Shown: piece by piece, positions 1 through 8,709 of the stretch
Layout: each line of letters starts with the position of its first letter
How positions within the stretch are numbered: the first letter of the stretch is position 1
NCBI GenBank assembly: GCA_005116965.1
Contig: SWDG01000027.1
Location: forward strand, 631,273 to 680,598
From: Nitrospira sp.
Lineage (GTDB): Bacteria > Nitrospirota > Nitrospiria > Nitrospirales > Nitrospiraceae
DNA: 49,326 nucleotides
Direction: 5' to 3'
The notes under the pieces: generated by a model
Seen by the model: the letters and a program-made list of their open reading frames with translations, nothing else
Told to the model about the DNA's origin: nothing
The model's database searches: none
Made by a program: the position numbers and the translations under genes

Positions 1-1
1 A

Positions 2-172
2 AGTAAAGATGAAGGATCGATGGCCACACTCGATGGACAGGTCGGCGTCTCCATCACACAAGGAGATACCGCTGTCATTCAAACTTCAGACTATCGGACC
101 CAATTGATCAGATTTCCGGAAAGTCACTACTACGAAGTGTTGCGGGAAAAACTAAAATGGGGGCATGCGTGA
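2..172 (+). CDS. nadK: NAD kinase, C-terminal end (partial at window edge)
   Basis: Only the last 56 codons are inside the window; the reading frame is open to the left edge and ends at TGA 170-172. The visible peptide includes DGQVGVSI and ends in YYEVLREKLKWGHA. This matches the conserved C-terminus of bacterial NAD kinase (usual form YYEVLRTKLKWGE). The enzyme phosphorylates NAD to NADP in the cytosol. The gene converges on the ferredoxin-NADP reductase-like gene that follows, which also concerns the NADP pool. The family call rests on a short but distinctive tail; the catalytic GGDGT region lies outside the window. Confidence 0.8.
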   Translation, partial: SKDEGSMATLDGQVGVSITQGDTAVIQTSDYRTQLIRFPESHYYEVLREKLKWGHA

Positions 173-193
173 AGATGAAGCCTGCCAAACACT

Positions 194-1546
194 TCATACT
201 CTCCCCTGCTCAATATATTTGAGCATCTCTTGATTGGCTGAAAACTTGAACTCCCCGATACAACCGGACTTCTCGACGAATGAGTGTTCTGCCATATCCA
301 ACGCCCGCAACCCATTCACGTCGACCGGGCGACTCTGACGTTGCCGCAAGCGCGCGTGCAAGCGATCCAGAACCATGTTGACGTCTCCCTCTCCCGCCTT
401 GGTTGCAAGGTACCGTTCAACCACCTCCGCACACCAATCTCCGTCGCGCTTTGCGACGCCGACGAGGCCCTCGCTGGCTTTTCGAGCCCAACCGGCCAAA
501 AATACGCCGTCCATCACCTTACCTGCAGATTCATCGTAGGCCTGGAAGAGCGCATCATCAGGATCATTACCAGTCTTGTTGGGGTTGGTGGTAAACATGC
601 CATTCTTATAGGGTAGACCAACCGCCTCATCTACCTTGTCGCCGACCGCAAAGACAACTGAATCACAAGGAAACTCGTAATACGCCTTCAAGCCCGCTGC
701 GACCGTATCTTCACCCTTCGGATCAAGTCTGTTGTCTTCCATTTCAAGTCCACGAACCCGATTCTGTCCATCAACCAGGATACGTTTCGGGGACGCAAGG
801 AAACGGAACCCCATCTTCGTCTCGGACACCGTCGACTCACATTTTGAAAATTCGTCGGTGAATGTCTTCAAGACCTCATCGGGATTCTGGCCAACCTTGG
901 CAAGGCGGTCCTTGATGCGCTCAAACTCAGCTTTGATCCCCTCGAGGTCCATGTTGGCACAAATGCTGCGAATTTCTTTTGGATTGTACTTACGTTCCAC
1001 GGGGCCCCGTCTTACGATGGCCGTGACCCTCGCAACTTTCTTGTAGCGGATCAACCAGTGGGCAATATCCACCATGACATCTCCCGCCCCGATCACAGCG
1101 ACGTGTTGTCCCATTTCAAATGGACGGTCGCCGAAGCCCGGTAAACGATTGAAGTGATAGACCACATCTTTTGCGTGAAACACGCCCTGCGCCGAGTCCC
1201 CCTCGACACCAATGGCCTTGGTCCCCTGCGCACCGATCGTGAAAACCACCGCGCTCGCACCCAGCTCGCGCACATCTTCGACCGTGAGGTCCTTTCCAGT
1301 CCCAATAGAGATATTCCCAAAATAATGGACGTTCTTCTGCTGAAGAAGTTCCCAGTACTGTTTCTTGAGCCCGCCACGGAGTTTCAGCTTAGAGGGAAAA
1401 ATCCCGTATTCAGCCAATCCACCGAATTTGATATCCCGATTGAGAATAATGATTTCGTGGCCGGCTTTCGAGAGCGTGCTGGCAACAGCCATCCCAGCCG
1501 GTCCTGCTCCTGCCACAACAATCACATGCGTCTGTGTCCTGCTCAT
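194..1546 (-). CDS. FAD-dependent ferredoxin/adrenodoxin-NADP reductase-like protein
   Basis: A 450-residue flavoprotein. The N-terminal FAD Rossmann motif GAGPAGMAVA lies near residues 13-22. A second dinucleotide motif, GAGDVMVDIAHWL near residue 150, has the GxGDVxxD form of adrenodoxin reductase/FprA rather than GxGxxG. IVRRGPVERKYNPKEI and the late GWARKASEGLVGVAKRDG block also match the FprA family. Such enzymes move electrons between reduced ferredoxin and NADP(H). In an organism fixing CO2 by the reductive TCA cycle this would link the two pools, which is inference. It is convergent with nadK and divergent from the glycosyltransferase. It has no glutamate-synthase Fe-S domain, so it is not a complete GltD. 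The exact electron partner cannot be read from sequence. Confidence 0.75.
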   Translation of the reverse strand: MSRTQTHVIVVAGAGPAGMAVASTLSKAGHEIIILNRDIKFGGLAEYGIFPSKLKLRGGLKKQYWELLQQKNVHYFGNISIGTGKDLTVEDVRELGASAVVFTIGAQGTKAIGVEGDSAQGVFHAKDVVYHFNRLPGFGDRPFEMGQHVAVIGAGDVMVDIAHWLIRYKKVARVTAIVRRGPVERKYNPKEIRSICANMDLEGIKAEFERIKDRLAKVGQNPDEVLKTFTDEFSKCESTVSETKMGFRFLASPKRILVDGQNRVRGLEMEDNRLDPKGEDTVAAGLKAYYEFPCDSVVFAVGDKVDEAVGLPYKNGMFTTNPNKTGNDPDDALFQAYDESAGKVMDGVFLAGWARKASEGLVGVAKRDGDWCAEVVERYLATKAGEGDVNMVLDRLHARLRQRQSRPVDVNGLRALDMAEHSFVEKSGCIGEFKFSANQEMLKYIEQGRV

Positions 1547-1858
1547 GCAGTGTTCCTTCAGAGGTTAAGTGATAGAAAAGCCTGCAATATCAATGGATCG
1601 CGGACTGTAGCATAGCCGTTCCCGCACTGTCAAAACGCGCAACCAGCGTACCGCGTATACCGACCTAATCTCTACTTGCGCACCTCTCTGCTGTCAACTA
1701 GAATACCGCCGATTTCAACAAGGAGAGTACTCTGTCGTTCCACCACTTCCTGTTTAGCGTCACGGATCTTACACCCACTATTTCTCACATCCTTCGTGTG
1801 CAGACAGGTCAACCTTCGCTATGCCATGCCCTAGGCGAACAATTCATAGAACAACGCC
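1547..1858. other. Divergent intergenic region, no gene seen
   Basis: This 312-bp spacer separates two divergently transcribed genes and must hold both promoters. No convincing -35/-10 pair, hairpin or small ORF with a ribosome binding site stood out. An AGGAGAG stretch near 1720 is not followed by a start codon at usable distance. Confidence 0.5.
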
Positions 1859-2845
1859 ATGTCCGGTAGCCCATCAATCGCTCCACCGTTCACTGACACT
1901 CACGCGCCATCCATACGCTTCCGTCACATCAGCAAGAATGGCAGCGTAACGCCTCTCCAGGAGCTGGGCATGGATGAAGCCTACGCTGTACCGAGCTTTG
2001 ACCTCGCTGAAGAGCTGATCGCCCGTGGCGCTGACAGCGCACGGATTGCCATTCATTCTACTGAAAACCGATCTCTAGGGTATTCCCAAGTAGGAGAAGG
2101 TAAACCGCTCATCCCCGCTTCACCATTCGATTTCAAACAATCGATTCTCATTGTCCTCCCAACGTACAATGAGCTCGCCAATCTTGAGGCGCTTGTTCGG
2201 GCGATCAGCCAATATCTTGTCGCCGATATCTTGATCGTGGATGATAACTCCCCGGACGGGACCGGAGAGTTAGCCGACCAGCTCAGTTGTCGGTATGAGC
2301 ATGTACACGTCCTGCACCGGCCACACAAAGAAGGACTTGGACCAGCCTATCTCGCGGGGTTCACGTGGGCGCTGCAGCGAGAGTACAGTCTCATCCTCGA
2401 AATGGATTGTGACTTCAGCCACGCGCCCTGGGATCTGCCTCGTTTGGTACACCGAAGCCACACTGCCGACCTGGTGATCGGGAGTCGCTACGTGCCTGGC
2501 GGCGGGACCGAGAACTGGAACGCCCGCCGTCGTTTCGTCTCTCGCTGCGGAAATACCTACGTCAGCCTCTTCCTGGGCTCGACCATCCACGACTGGACAG
2601 GAGGATTCCGCTGCTATCGTCGTGAGCTCTTGGCACGGATGAACCTCGCCACCGTCCGAGCAAAAGGGTACATCTTCCAAGTGGAGCTCGCCTGGCGGGC
2701 CGTGCAGCTGGGTGCGGATGTGGATGAACTACCTATCCGCTTTTGCGATCGCATTGAAGGCCAAAGCAAGCTCGGCTGGCAGTCCATCGCTGAAGCGCTG
2801 ATGGAAGTACCCCAAATGTATCTTTTGGGTCTAGACAGTCGATAA
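1859..2845 (+). CDS. GT2 glycosyltransferase, polyprenol monophosphomannose synthase-like
   Basis: The GT-A domain starts near residue 95 with ILIVLPTYNE, continues with ILIVDDNSPDGT and the DCDFSH metal-binding segment, then GSRYVPGG and DWTGGFRCYRR. These are the signatures of the DPM1-like branch, which transfers mannose from GDP-mannose to a polyprenyl phosphate at the inner face of the membrane. There are no C-terminal membrane segments, so it resembles the short soluble form. Residues 1-92 are an N-terminal extension not expected in the family. ATG 1859 has no Shine-Dalgarno, whereas an in-frame ATG at 1970 has AGGAG six bases upstream. The real protein may therefore be 291 residues. 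The lipid and sugar specificity are inferred from family only. Confidence 0.8.
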   Translation: MSGSPSIAPPFTDTHAPSIRFRHISKNGSVTPLQELGMDEAYAVPSFDLAEELIARGADSARIAIHSTENRSLGYSQVGEGKPLIPASPFDFKQSILIVLPTYNELANLEALVRAISQYLVADILIVDDNSPDGTGELADQLSCRYEHVHVLHRPHKEGLGPAYLAGFTWALQREYSLILEMDCDFSHAPWDLPRLVHRSHTADLVIGSRYVPGGGTENWNARRRFVSRCGNTYVSLFLGSTIHDWTGGFRCYRRELLARMNLATVRAKGYIFQVELAWRAVQLGADVDELPIRFCDRIEGQSKLGWQSIAEALMEVPQMYLLGLDSR

Positions 2846-2925
2846 GATGTTTTGCTTCATTGTTGGAGTTTGCCGGCAAACTCTACGTACATCAAATCAA
2901 CCGTGAGCGATGCCGCCCGCAGTCG

Positions 2926-3666
2926 CTAACACAGAGACTCATGATTCAAGCACGATCGAATGAGAGAAACCTCTGGATCGGGTGGATTGAGCTTGGTCAG
3001 ATCGATGATGAGTTCGTCCTTGGCATTAGCTAAAATCCCATCCAGCAGACTACTCTTCATCGGAACAACGGCCTCAGCAGGCTGAAACCTTAAATCAAAG
3101 CCTTTCGCGGCGGTCGGTCGCATCGGATAACGCCGATCATAGATCATCCCATAGGCCGGGATGCCGTAAATAATTCTCCAATTTCCTAGAATAATGTGCA
3201 GTTCCGTCCCATGAACGTAGAACCCACCTGTCGTGATAATTCGCCGGGCGAAGGTCTGCGGCTGGCTCAAATAAAAGGTCACTCGTTCGTTGGCTTTCGC
3301 CTCAGCCAGCGCCTCCGATAGACGCACAGACAAGAGAGTCAACTCCTCCTCCGTGAAGGCGGGAACCAAAGGAGACTCCCCTCGCATCCACCGCTGCAGC
3401 GCAATCCAATGCTCCTGCACCTTCAAGCCCGACAAAATCGTCCGCAATTTATCCGGTTCGATTGTAAATGGATGGGTATGGTGACTCGGTGGCCATTCCG
3501 CGAGTACTTCCGAGTCCTCTTCCAACCGCACAAAATTGACCGGATCCTCGTAAATAATTCGCGCTGGCACATGCGGAGCGGCACAACCGACCGACAAGCT
3601 GGAGTACAGAGCGAGGAGTCCGGTCATGATCCAGCCTGTCCGATTATGAGTCTCCTTACAGCTCAC
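2926..3666 (-). CDS. Putative lipoprotein of unknown function
   Basis: A 246-residue protein. Its N-terminus has a hydrophobic stretch (near residues 14-27) ending in LSVGCAAP, a lipobox-like site that would put a lipidated Cys at about residue 28. The mature part has no domain I recognise; there is a mixed alpha/beta stretch with LHIILGNWRIIYGIP and MIYDRRYP. It is the last gene of a minus-strand run behind cyclophilin (17-bp gap), so it is probably cotranscribed and exported. I cannot assign a function. Confidence 0.6.
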   Translation of the reverse strand: MSCKETHNRTGWIMTGLLALYSSLSVGCAAPHVPARIIYEDPVNFVRLEEDSEVLAEWPPSHHTHPFTIEPDKLRTILSGLKVQEHWIALQRWMRGESPLVPAFTEEELTLLSVRLSEALAEAKANERVTFYLSQPQTFARRIITTGGFYVHGTELHIILGNWRIIYGIPAYGMIYDRRYPMRPTAAKGFDLRFQPAEAVVPMKSSLLDGILANAKDELIIDLTKLNPPDPEVSLIRSCLNHESLC

Positions 3667-3683
3667 ATTTCACTCCTTCCCTG

Positions 3684-4196
3684 TTACCCCTCGCTGATCG
3701 TGACGCTCATCTCGGCTCGCTCCAGCGGATTGTCTCGCCCGTCACGCTTCATCGTGACAATCTTATCGGCTACTTCCATTCCGCTGACCACCTCCCCAAA
3801 GGCCGTGTATTGCCAATCCAGAAAATTGGCATCTGCGACACAAATAAAGAACTGTGACCCAGCGCTATCCGGATCGTTCGCACGGGCCATCGAGACAATA
3901 CCTCGCTTGTGTGGCGTACTGTTAAACTCCGCCTTTACTTTATGACCAGGTCCACCCATTCCGTGGGATGACCGGTCAGAATTCTTACTGTTGGGATCCC
4001 CTCCCTGAATCATGAACCCGGGAATGACACGGTGAAACGTCGTCCCATTATACAACCCATCCTTGGACAGCTTCACAAAGTTAGTGACGTGACCGGGCGC
4101 CAGATCCGAGAAAAACCTGAGTACGATTTCCCCCATGGGTTGCCCTTTGCTTGTCACGGCTATTGTTGCCCGTGTTTTCTCGCCTATCTCAGCCAT
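3684..4196 (-). CDS. Cyclophilin-type peptidyl-prolyl cis-trans isomerase
   Basis: A 170-residue single-domain cyclophilin. Visible signatures are FVKLSKDGLYNGTTFHRVIPGFMIQGGD with the catalytic Arg of FHRVIPGF, then AGSQFFICV and FGEVVSGMEV. It catalyses isomerisation of peptide bonds before proline and helps protein folding. No signal peptide precedes the domain, so it is expected in the cytosol. The start ATG at 4196 is supported by an AAAGGA ribosome binding site eight bases upstream. It sits in a minus-strand series with tatC and export-related genes, but cyclophilins are general chaperones and no specific client is implied. Confidence 0.93.
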   Translation of the reverse strand: MAEIGEKTRATIAVTSKGQPMGEIVLRFFSDLAPGHVTNFVKLSKDGLYNGTTFHRVIPGFMIQGGDPNSKNSDRSSHGMGGPGHKVKAEFNSTPHKRGIVSMARANDPDSAGSQFFICVADANFLDWQYTAFGEVVSGMEVADKIVTMKRDGRDNPLERAEMSVTISEG

Positions 4197-4216
4197 TACA
4201 TTCGTCCTTTCTAAAT

Positions 4217-5296
4217 TTAGCGAAAAAGAAATGGCGGGGGCGCGATTCCCACCTCCAGCCCCTGATTGACGGCTATCCAGGAGGCGCCATCGTCGCTACG
4301 AAACACCCCGGAACTCGTCCCCGCGTACAGACCTTTATCACCCGATCCGATCAACACTTGCACCGCAAGGCTCGTCAGGCCCTTATTGAGGGGAATCCAT
4401 TGCTTGCCCTTATCCACGGTCTTGAAAATACCGTTGCCGGTTGCCACGACGACTCCGTCGTCACTGAATACAACACCCCGGATAGAGTCGTTAGGCAGTG
4501 CCCGGCTGATTGAACGCCACGTCAGTCCGCTGTCGGCACTACGAAACACCCCGCCGTCAAACGTGCCGGCCAAAATATTTTGATCCTGATCGATGACAAG
4601 AACACGAATGAAATTTTCGATCATTCCTTCATGGTCCTTCAATCCATGCCGCATGCGTACCCAGCCCGTAGAGCCAGGGCTAAACCGAAAGAGACCTTGA
4701 CCGGAAGTCCCTGCGAATAAAGTTCCATCGGCAGAGCGAGCGAGTGCATGGACCAGAATATCGTCTAACCCCGACGTCACAGGCGTCCAACGATCCTCGG
4801 AGCCATGCAGGCGATACACGCCATCTCCGGTACCGGCAAACAGTTCGTGGTCCACCACCAATAGGGCCTTGACCTCAAGCCGCTTGAGCCCCACATTGAC
4901 CGGCTGCCAGCTGTTCCCTTTGTCTCGTGAGCGAAACACTCCACCACGAAACGTACCGGCATAGACGGCTCCGTCTTTCGCGGAGGCCAAACTCAAGATA
5001 AACGGATCAGTGATGCCACCCCCCACTGGAGCCCACGTCGCGCCTTGATCTACGGTTCGAAAAATCCCATGCCCGAAGGATCCGGCATAGAGAACTCCAT
5101 TGCTCCCCATCACAAGAGCCTGCACGCTGGCTGCAGATTGTTCAGATGGCCCCGAGGCCGTCGAAGTCTCTGCAACCCTCAGCGGATCGGAAGCCTGGAG
5201 ACTTTCACCGCCGCCCAGGCAGAGAAAAGCACCCCACATGACGATCACAGAGGCAATCGTGCGTATGCACTGAACCTTTACAGTCCGATGCCTCAT
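4217..5296 (-). CDS. Secreted seven-bladed beta-propeller (Asp-box/BNR repeat) protein
   Basis: A 359-residue protein with a hydrophobic export signal at residues 11-30. It then carries seven repeats of the Asp-box/BNR type spaced about 40-45 residues apart: GIFRTVDQGATW, GVFRSRDKGNSW, VYRLHGSEDRW, LFRFSPGSTGW, GVFRSADSGLTW, GIFKTVDKGKQW and GVFRSDDGASW. Seven repeats fit one closed propeller, as in Ycf48-like assembly factors or sialidase folds. No sialidase catalytic residues (Arg triad, Tyr/Glu pair) are evident, so a binding or assembly role is more likely than hydrolysis. Its start overlaps the tatC stop by 4 bp, indicating translational coupling. Coupling to tatC may mean it travels through, or helps, the export pathway; this is inference. 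Confidence 0.75.
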   Translation of the reverse strand: MRHRTVKVQCIRTIASVIVMWGAFLCLGGGESLQASDPLRVAETSTASGPSEQSAASVQALVMGSNGVLYAGSFGHGIFRTVDQGATWAPVGGGITDPFILSLASAKDGAVYAGTFRGGVFRSRDKGNSWQPVNVGLKRLEVKALLVVDHELFAGTGDGVYRLHGSEDRWTPVTSGLDDILVHALARSADGTLFAGTSGQGLFRFSPGSTGWVRMRHGLKDHEGMIENFIRVLVIDQDQNILAGTFDGGVFRSADSGLTWRSISRALPNDSIRGVVFSDDGVVVATGNGIFKTVDKGKQWIPLNKGLTSLAVQVLIGSGDKGLYAGTSSGVFRSDDGASWIAVNQGLEVGIAPPPFLFR

Positions 5297-6069
5297 CGTA
5301 GCCTCGTTCCAGCGGTATTCATCGGCAGGTCCGGATCAAGCGGCAAATCGATTCCTCCTGAGTCCGGTTTTCGCCCGAAAATTCGAGCGCCGAGAATCCC
5401 GATCTCATACAGCGCCATCAGGGGAACCGCCATCAAAAGCATGGTAAAGAGCGTGGCATCAGGAGTCACGATGGCGGAGACAATGAGACACAACAAAATG
5501 GCATGTTTGCGGTAACGAACGAACGTGTCCGCCGATACCACTCCAGTCATCGCCACGAGACTCATGACTAAGGGTAGCTCAAACGCACAGCCGAAAATGA
5601 GCAAAAATTTCACGTTAAAATCAATATAGGTGCCAACGCTCAGCTGCGGGGTGATATCACGATCGAGTCCGAAACTCACGAATAGATCGATCACGAGCGG
5701 CAAAATCACGACATTGCAGAAGACCAGCCCTACCGCGAACAGCCCCCCAGCCACCATGAATAGCGGGATGGCCCAACGCTGTTCTTTCTGCAACAGGGCG
5801 GGCTCAATAAACTTCCAACACTGATAAAAAATGACCGGCAAACTGAGAATGAGGGCTGCCAACAACGACACCTTGATCGAAGCGAACAGCGCCTCCGTTG
5901 GGCCATAAAACGCCAGTTGGTTTGAAAAGGGTCGGTTGAGCCACGCCACCATTTCGGCGGAAAAAGAGAAGGTCAGCACCAACGCACCCAAGACCGTCGC
6001 ACCAATGATGATCAGTCGTCTCTTGACGCCTTGGATGTGGGAGGCGAGCGGATGAATGGCCTGTTCCAT
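5293..6069 (-). CDS. tatC: Twin-arginine translocase subunit TatC
   Basis: A 258-residue integral membrane protein with six hydrophobic segments. N-terminal HIQGVKRRLI corresponds to the conserved cytosolic HLxELRxRL region. The FYGPTEALFASIKVSLLAAL stretch is the family's strongly conserved periplasmic-loop/TM2 region, and ELPLVMSLVA fits the TM4 FELP motif. TatC recognises twin-arginine signal peptides and, with TatA/B, exports folded proteins such as Fe-S and molybdenum enzymes. No tatA or tatB gene lies next to it in the window. It follows the DUF465 gene by 45 bp and overlaps the propeller gene by 4 bp. Confidence 0.93.
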   Translation of the reverse strand: MEQAIHPLASHIQGVKRRLIIIGATVLGALVLTFSFSAEMVAWLNRPFSNQLAFYGPTEALFASIKVSLLAALILSLPVIFYQCWKFIEPALLQKEQRWAIPLFMVAGGLFAVGLVFCNVVILPLVIDLFVSFGLDRDITPQLSVGTYIDFNVKFLLIFGCAFELPLVMSLVAMTGVVSADTFVRYRKHAILLCLIVSAIVTPDATLFTMLLMAVPLMALYEIGILGARIFGRKPDSGGIDLPLDPDLPMNTAGTRLR

Positions 6070-6114
6070 ATCGACAGATTCAGCCGCCTACAGAATCGGT
6101 GGCCGATCAACCTA

Positions 6115-6354
6115 CTACCGCGCCGGTTCGAGCCTGTGCTCACGGTGGAGACGAATCAGTTCTGCAAGCTTGTCTTTCTTCACCAATTTTTCCTTTTGCA
6201 TCCGCTTTTTCTCGATTTCTTCCGACGGGGTCAAGACATGGCGCTTCTGCAGCTCGTTCAGTTCAAGGTCCAGGCGATGGTGGGACGCTTCGAGTTCCCG
6301 AAATTCGGTGTTGGAGTGGCGAAGTTGTTCAACAATCGCATCTTCCGTCAACAT
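6115..6354 (-). CDS. Small DUF465-type coiled-coil protein
   Basis: A 79-residue charged helical protein with ELEASHHRLDLELNELQKRH, then EEIEKKRMQKEKLVKKDKLAELI. The pattern and size match the DUF465/YdcH family of short antiparallel helical hairpins, whose function is not established. The start has a near-perfect ribosome binding site, AGGAGGT, six bases before ATG 6354, implying high translation. It lies between rimI (48 bp upstream) and tatC. Confidence 0.75.
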   Translation of the reverse strand: MLTEDAIVEQLRHSNTEFRELEASHHRLDLELNELQKRHVLTPSEEIEKKRMQKEKLVKKDKLAELIRLHREHRLEPAR

Positions 6355-6402
6355 AACGACACCTCCTGGTTAAATTGACTCTATTGAAGCTGATCCACCT
6401 CC

Positions 6403-6933
6403 CTAAGGTAAAACCTTTGCCAGCTGCTGGCCATTCGATATCACGAGCGGATGCATTTCCATCAGCACGGCATCTTCAATGGGATTCGTGTAGTACCGAG
6501 GGCGATGACCCATCTGGACAAAACCTAGACGAGCATAGAGAGAACACGCTGGATCGTTCGAGGCTCTGACTTCGAGGACGGCTCGAGTAGCCGCTTGTTC
6601 TAATCCCAGACGAAGGGCTTCAGTGACAAGCGCTTTTCCAACCCCTCTTCTCCGCATCGACTCTCGTACCGCCACATTCATCAATCGCAGCTCTTCAAAG
6701 ACAATCCAGAAGCAATGGTACCCGATAATCGTGGGTTCGGCCTGTAGTATCGACTCCTCTCGCCGCCTCGCGACAAGAAAATGTGCGAATTGATTATTCG
6801 TTAACTCAGCCTCGAGCATTTTGCGCGTCCAAGGGGATGAGAAGCAAGCCTCCTCCAAAGCAAGGATGTCCGGTAACATATCCGGTGTCGCTGGAAAAAT
6901 CTGGAATTCAGACATCACCATGTAGCGGCTCAC
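6403..6933 (-). CDS. rimI: Ribosomal-protein-alanine N-acetyltransferase RimI (GNAT)
   Basis: A 176-residue GNAT acetyltransferase. It shows the early LALEEACFSSPWTRKML segment typical of RimI, the acetyl-CoA loop RRRGVGKALV and the C-terminal LEVRASNDPACSLYARLGF block with the family's Asn and Tyr. RimI acetylates the N-terminal alanine of ribosomal protein S18. The gene begins at GTG 6933, overlapping the tsaB stop by 4 bp; ATG codons at 6921 and 6915 are alternative starts. The tsaB-rimI pairing is widespread in bacteria and supports the call. Confidence 0.9.
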   Translation of the reverse strand: MSRYMVMSEFQIFPATPDMLPDILALEEACFSSPWTRKMLEAELTNNQFAHFLVARRREESILQAEPTIIGYHCFWIVFEELRLMNVAVRESMRRRGVGKALVTEALRLGLEQAATRAVLEVRASNDPACSLYARLGFVQMGHRPRYYTNPIEDAVLMEMHPLVISNGQQLAKVLP

Positions 6934-7721
6934 ATGTCCTGCCGGTCCGACCGCCGACGCCCACGAGCCAACCGCGAGGCAACTTTGGTTTCAACCCGCT
7001 GCCGGCGCCTCGCAACAGATGACACACCGCCGGACCGTTCGTATTGGATTTCTGCTTCGGTCCGCTGGACATACAGCGGCATCACCAGATCTCCGGCAAT
7101 TTCGCCGCATCGAAGTTGTTCCAGCCCGATACGCGCGACGTGAATAGCCGACGGTTTGAAGACGTCCTGTGGTCCCACCGTCACGGTGACCAACGCAGGC
7201 AATGCCGCTCGAATCTCCGATTCCATCGACGACCAGCCGGCCCCGAATACCAACGTAGGTTCGGTGAGACTCTGCGCGAGGGCTCCTGGGGGGCCAACCT
7301 GTTCGCTGACAACACGATCGAATCGCCCATCCCCTGTCCAACGAAAAATCGCCCAGTACACTTCCCCACGACGACTGACCAGCATTGGACAGACGGGAAC
7401 GGTTCCCGCTTCAACATTCCTCGCCATGGCTTCCAGTGTCGGGACCAGCATGAGAGGAAGACCCGTGGCTCCTCGAAGTCCTAGGCACGTGGCAATACCC
7501 ACTCGGATACCGGTAAACGAGCCTGGCCCGATCGAACAGGCAAGACCACTCAGATCGCCAAGCCGCAATCCAGATTGAGAGAACAATCGATCGATAGTGG
7601 GCAAAAGGAGAGAGCCCTGCGCACCACCGGCCTCTTGCTCATGCATCGCGACAATGCGGTCGTCTTCAAGAATCGCAACACTCTGCCACGTCGTGGCTGT
7701 TTCAACCGCAAGGATTTTCAT
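6930..7721 (-). CDS. tsaB: tRNA threonylcarbamoyladenosine biosynthesis protein TsaB
   Basis: A 263-residue ASKHA-fold protein. MKILAVETATTWQSVAI at the start and SIGPGSFTGIRVGIATCLGL near residues 63-82 are the TsaB/YeaZ signatures. TsaB works with TsaD and TsaE to place the threonylcarbamoyl group on A37 of ANN-decoding tRNAs. The C-terminal 40 residues are rich in Arg and extend past the usual end of the family; they may be disordered. It is coupled to rimI by a 4-bp overlap and lies 6 bp from the lipoprotein gene upstream. Confidence 0.93.
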   Translation of the reverse strand: MKILAVETATTWQSVAILEDDRIVAMHEQEAGGAQGSLLLPTIDRLFSQSGLRLGDLSGLACSIGPGSFTGIRVGIATCLGLRGATGLPLMLVPTLEAMARNVEAGTVPVCPMLVSRRGEVYWAIFRWTGDGRFDRVVSEQVGPPGALAQSLTEPTLVFGAGWSSMESEIRAALPALVTVTVGPQDVFKPSAIHVARIGLEQLRCGEIAGDLVMPLYVQRTEAEIQYERSGGVSSVARRRQRVETKVASRLARGRRRSDRQDM

Positions 7722-7727
7722 CGACGA

Positions 7728-8615
7728 TTATGAGATCTGACCTAAGTCTTCCGCCCGTATCGCGTGATTGTGATGCATCTCATGGAAGATGACTTGCACG
7801 GAGCCTTGTCCGCGACCATCTTCGAGAGAAATCTTGAACGGGCGAAAGAGCCGAACATCCTGATCGCCCATGGCCTGTGCTGGAATACTTTTCAACTCCT
7901 CGAGCGGCCTAAAATCGTCATACTGAATCGTCGCCTCGACCTCCCCGCTCGACCCAAGCCACTCTTCCTGTACCACAAGCAATCGGCGGTCAAACCAGAG
8001 CCGGTGGATCGGCGAACGCGATGGGCTCGTTCCCCCGATTGCTGGCGCATAGACGTCGAGACGATATCGACCTCGGTCTTCCACGACCTTAACCATTTCA
8101 TCCCTGGCAATAGCGTTCGTCCCCAACACGCCACCGACCGCCCAGACACTCAGCTGAGAGAATCGAGCCAATTTTCCTGCATCTTTCATCTCGGACTGGT
8201 GACCAGTATAGGTCTTTCCCTCCAGAGGCAAGCGGAGTCTGTACAGATCATCCGCTTGAGCAAAGTCGAACAGCTCGCCTCCAAGAGAAGTAAACCCTCT
8301 CAGCCGCAACGCATTCGGACGGCGGTAGTAGACCGTACCCTCTATTCGTGATGCAATGGGGATGAGTCCACCCCGCACTTTCACGCTGAACAATCCCTTT
8401 AGGGATTGGATGGCCGCTTCACGATGGCGCAAAAGAGCCGTCAATTCCTGCGCCGTCACCTGCCTGAGCGGTGTTTCTTCTTTTGGTGCAATGAAAGTAC
8501 AACCAGCCAACATGAAGATCGCGATGCTCACGCCAATAAAGTGCGCGAGCCTTGTTTTTCTACTATTCTCTCCTCTACAGGGAAGCAGAGGCGGATAAGG
8601 CTCTCCTGCGCGCAT
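7728..8615 (-). CDS. Outer-membrane lipoprotein, LolB/DUF4292-like
   Basis: A lipoprotein whose lipobox MLAGC ends a hydrophobic run. The mature domain starts with LRQVTAQELTALLRHREAAIQSLKGLFSVKV and continues through a beta-rich region (GTVYYRRPNALRLRGFTSLG, VEATIQYDDFRPLEE). This order is typical of LolA/LolB-like and DUF4292 proteins that bind lipid or lipoprotein in an unclosed beta barrel. The reading frame is open up to 8726, but that would add 37 residues and give a very long signal. ATG 8615 is the more plausible start, without a strong ribosome binding site to prove it. The gene sits between the radA remnant and tsaB. Confidence 0.6.
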   Translation of the reverse strand: MRAGEPYPPLLPCRGENSRKTRLAHFIGVSIAIFMLAGCTFIAPKEETPLRQVTAQELTALLRHREAAIQSLKGLFSVKVRGGLIPIASRIEGTVYYRRPNALRLRGFTSLGGELFDFAQADDLYRLRLPLEGKTYTGHQSEMKDAGKLARFSQLSVWAVGGVLGTNAIARDEMVKVVEDRGRYRLDVYAPAIGGTSPSRSPIHRLWFDRRLLVVQEEWLGSSGEVEATIQYDDFRPLEELKSIPAQAMGDQDVRLFRPFKISLEDGRGQGSVQVIFHEMHHNHAIRAEDLGQIS

Positions 8616-8709
8616 GCGAAGAGCACCGCCCATTACGATCATCATTCGATGAATTTTGTGTGCGCGTTGCACGAGCAGCAAGTCTTGTCTGCCACTTGCT
8701 TCCCTCTCT

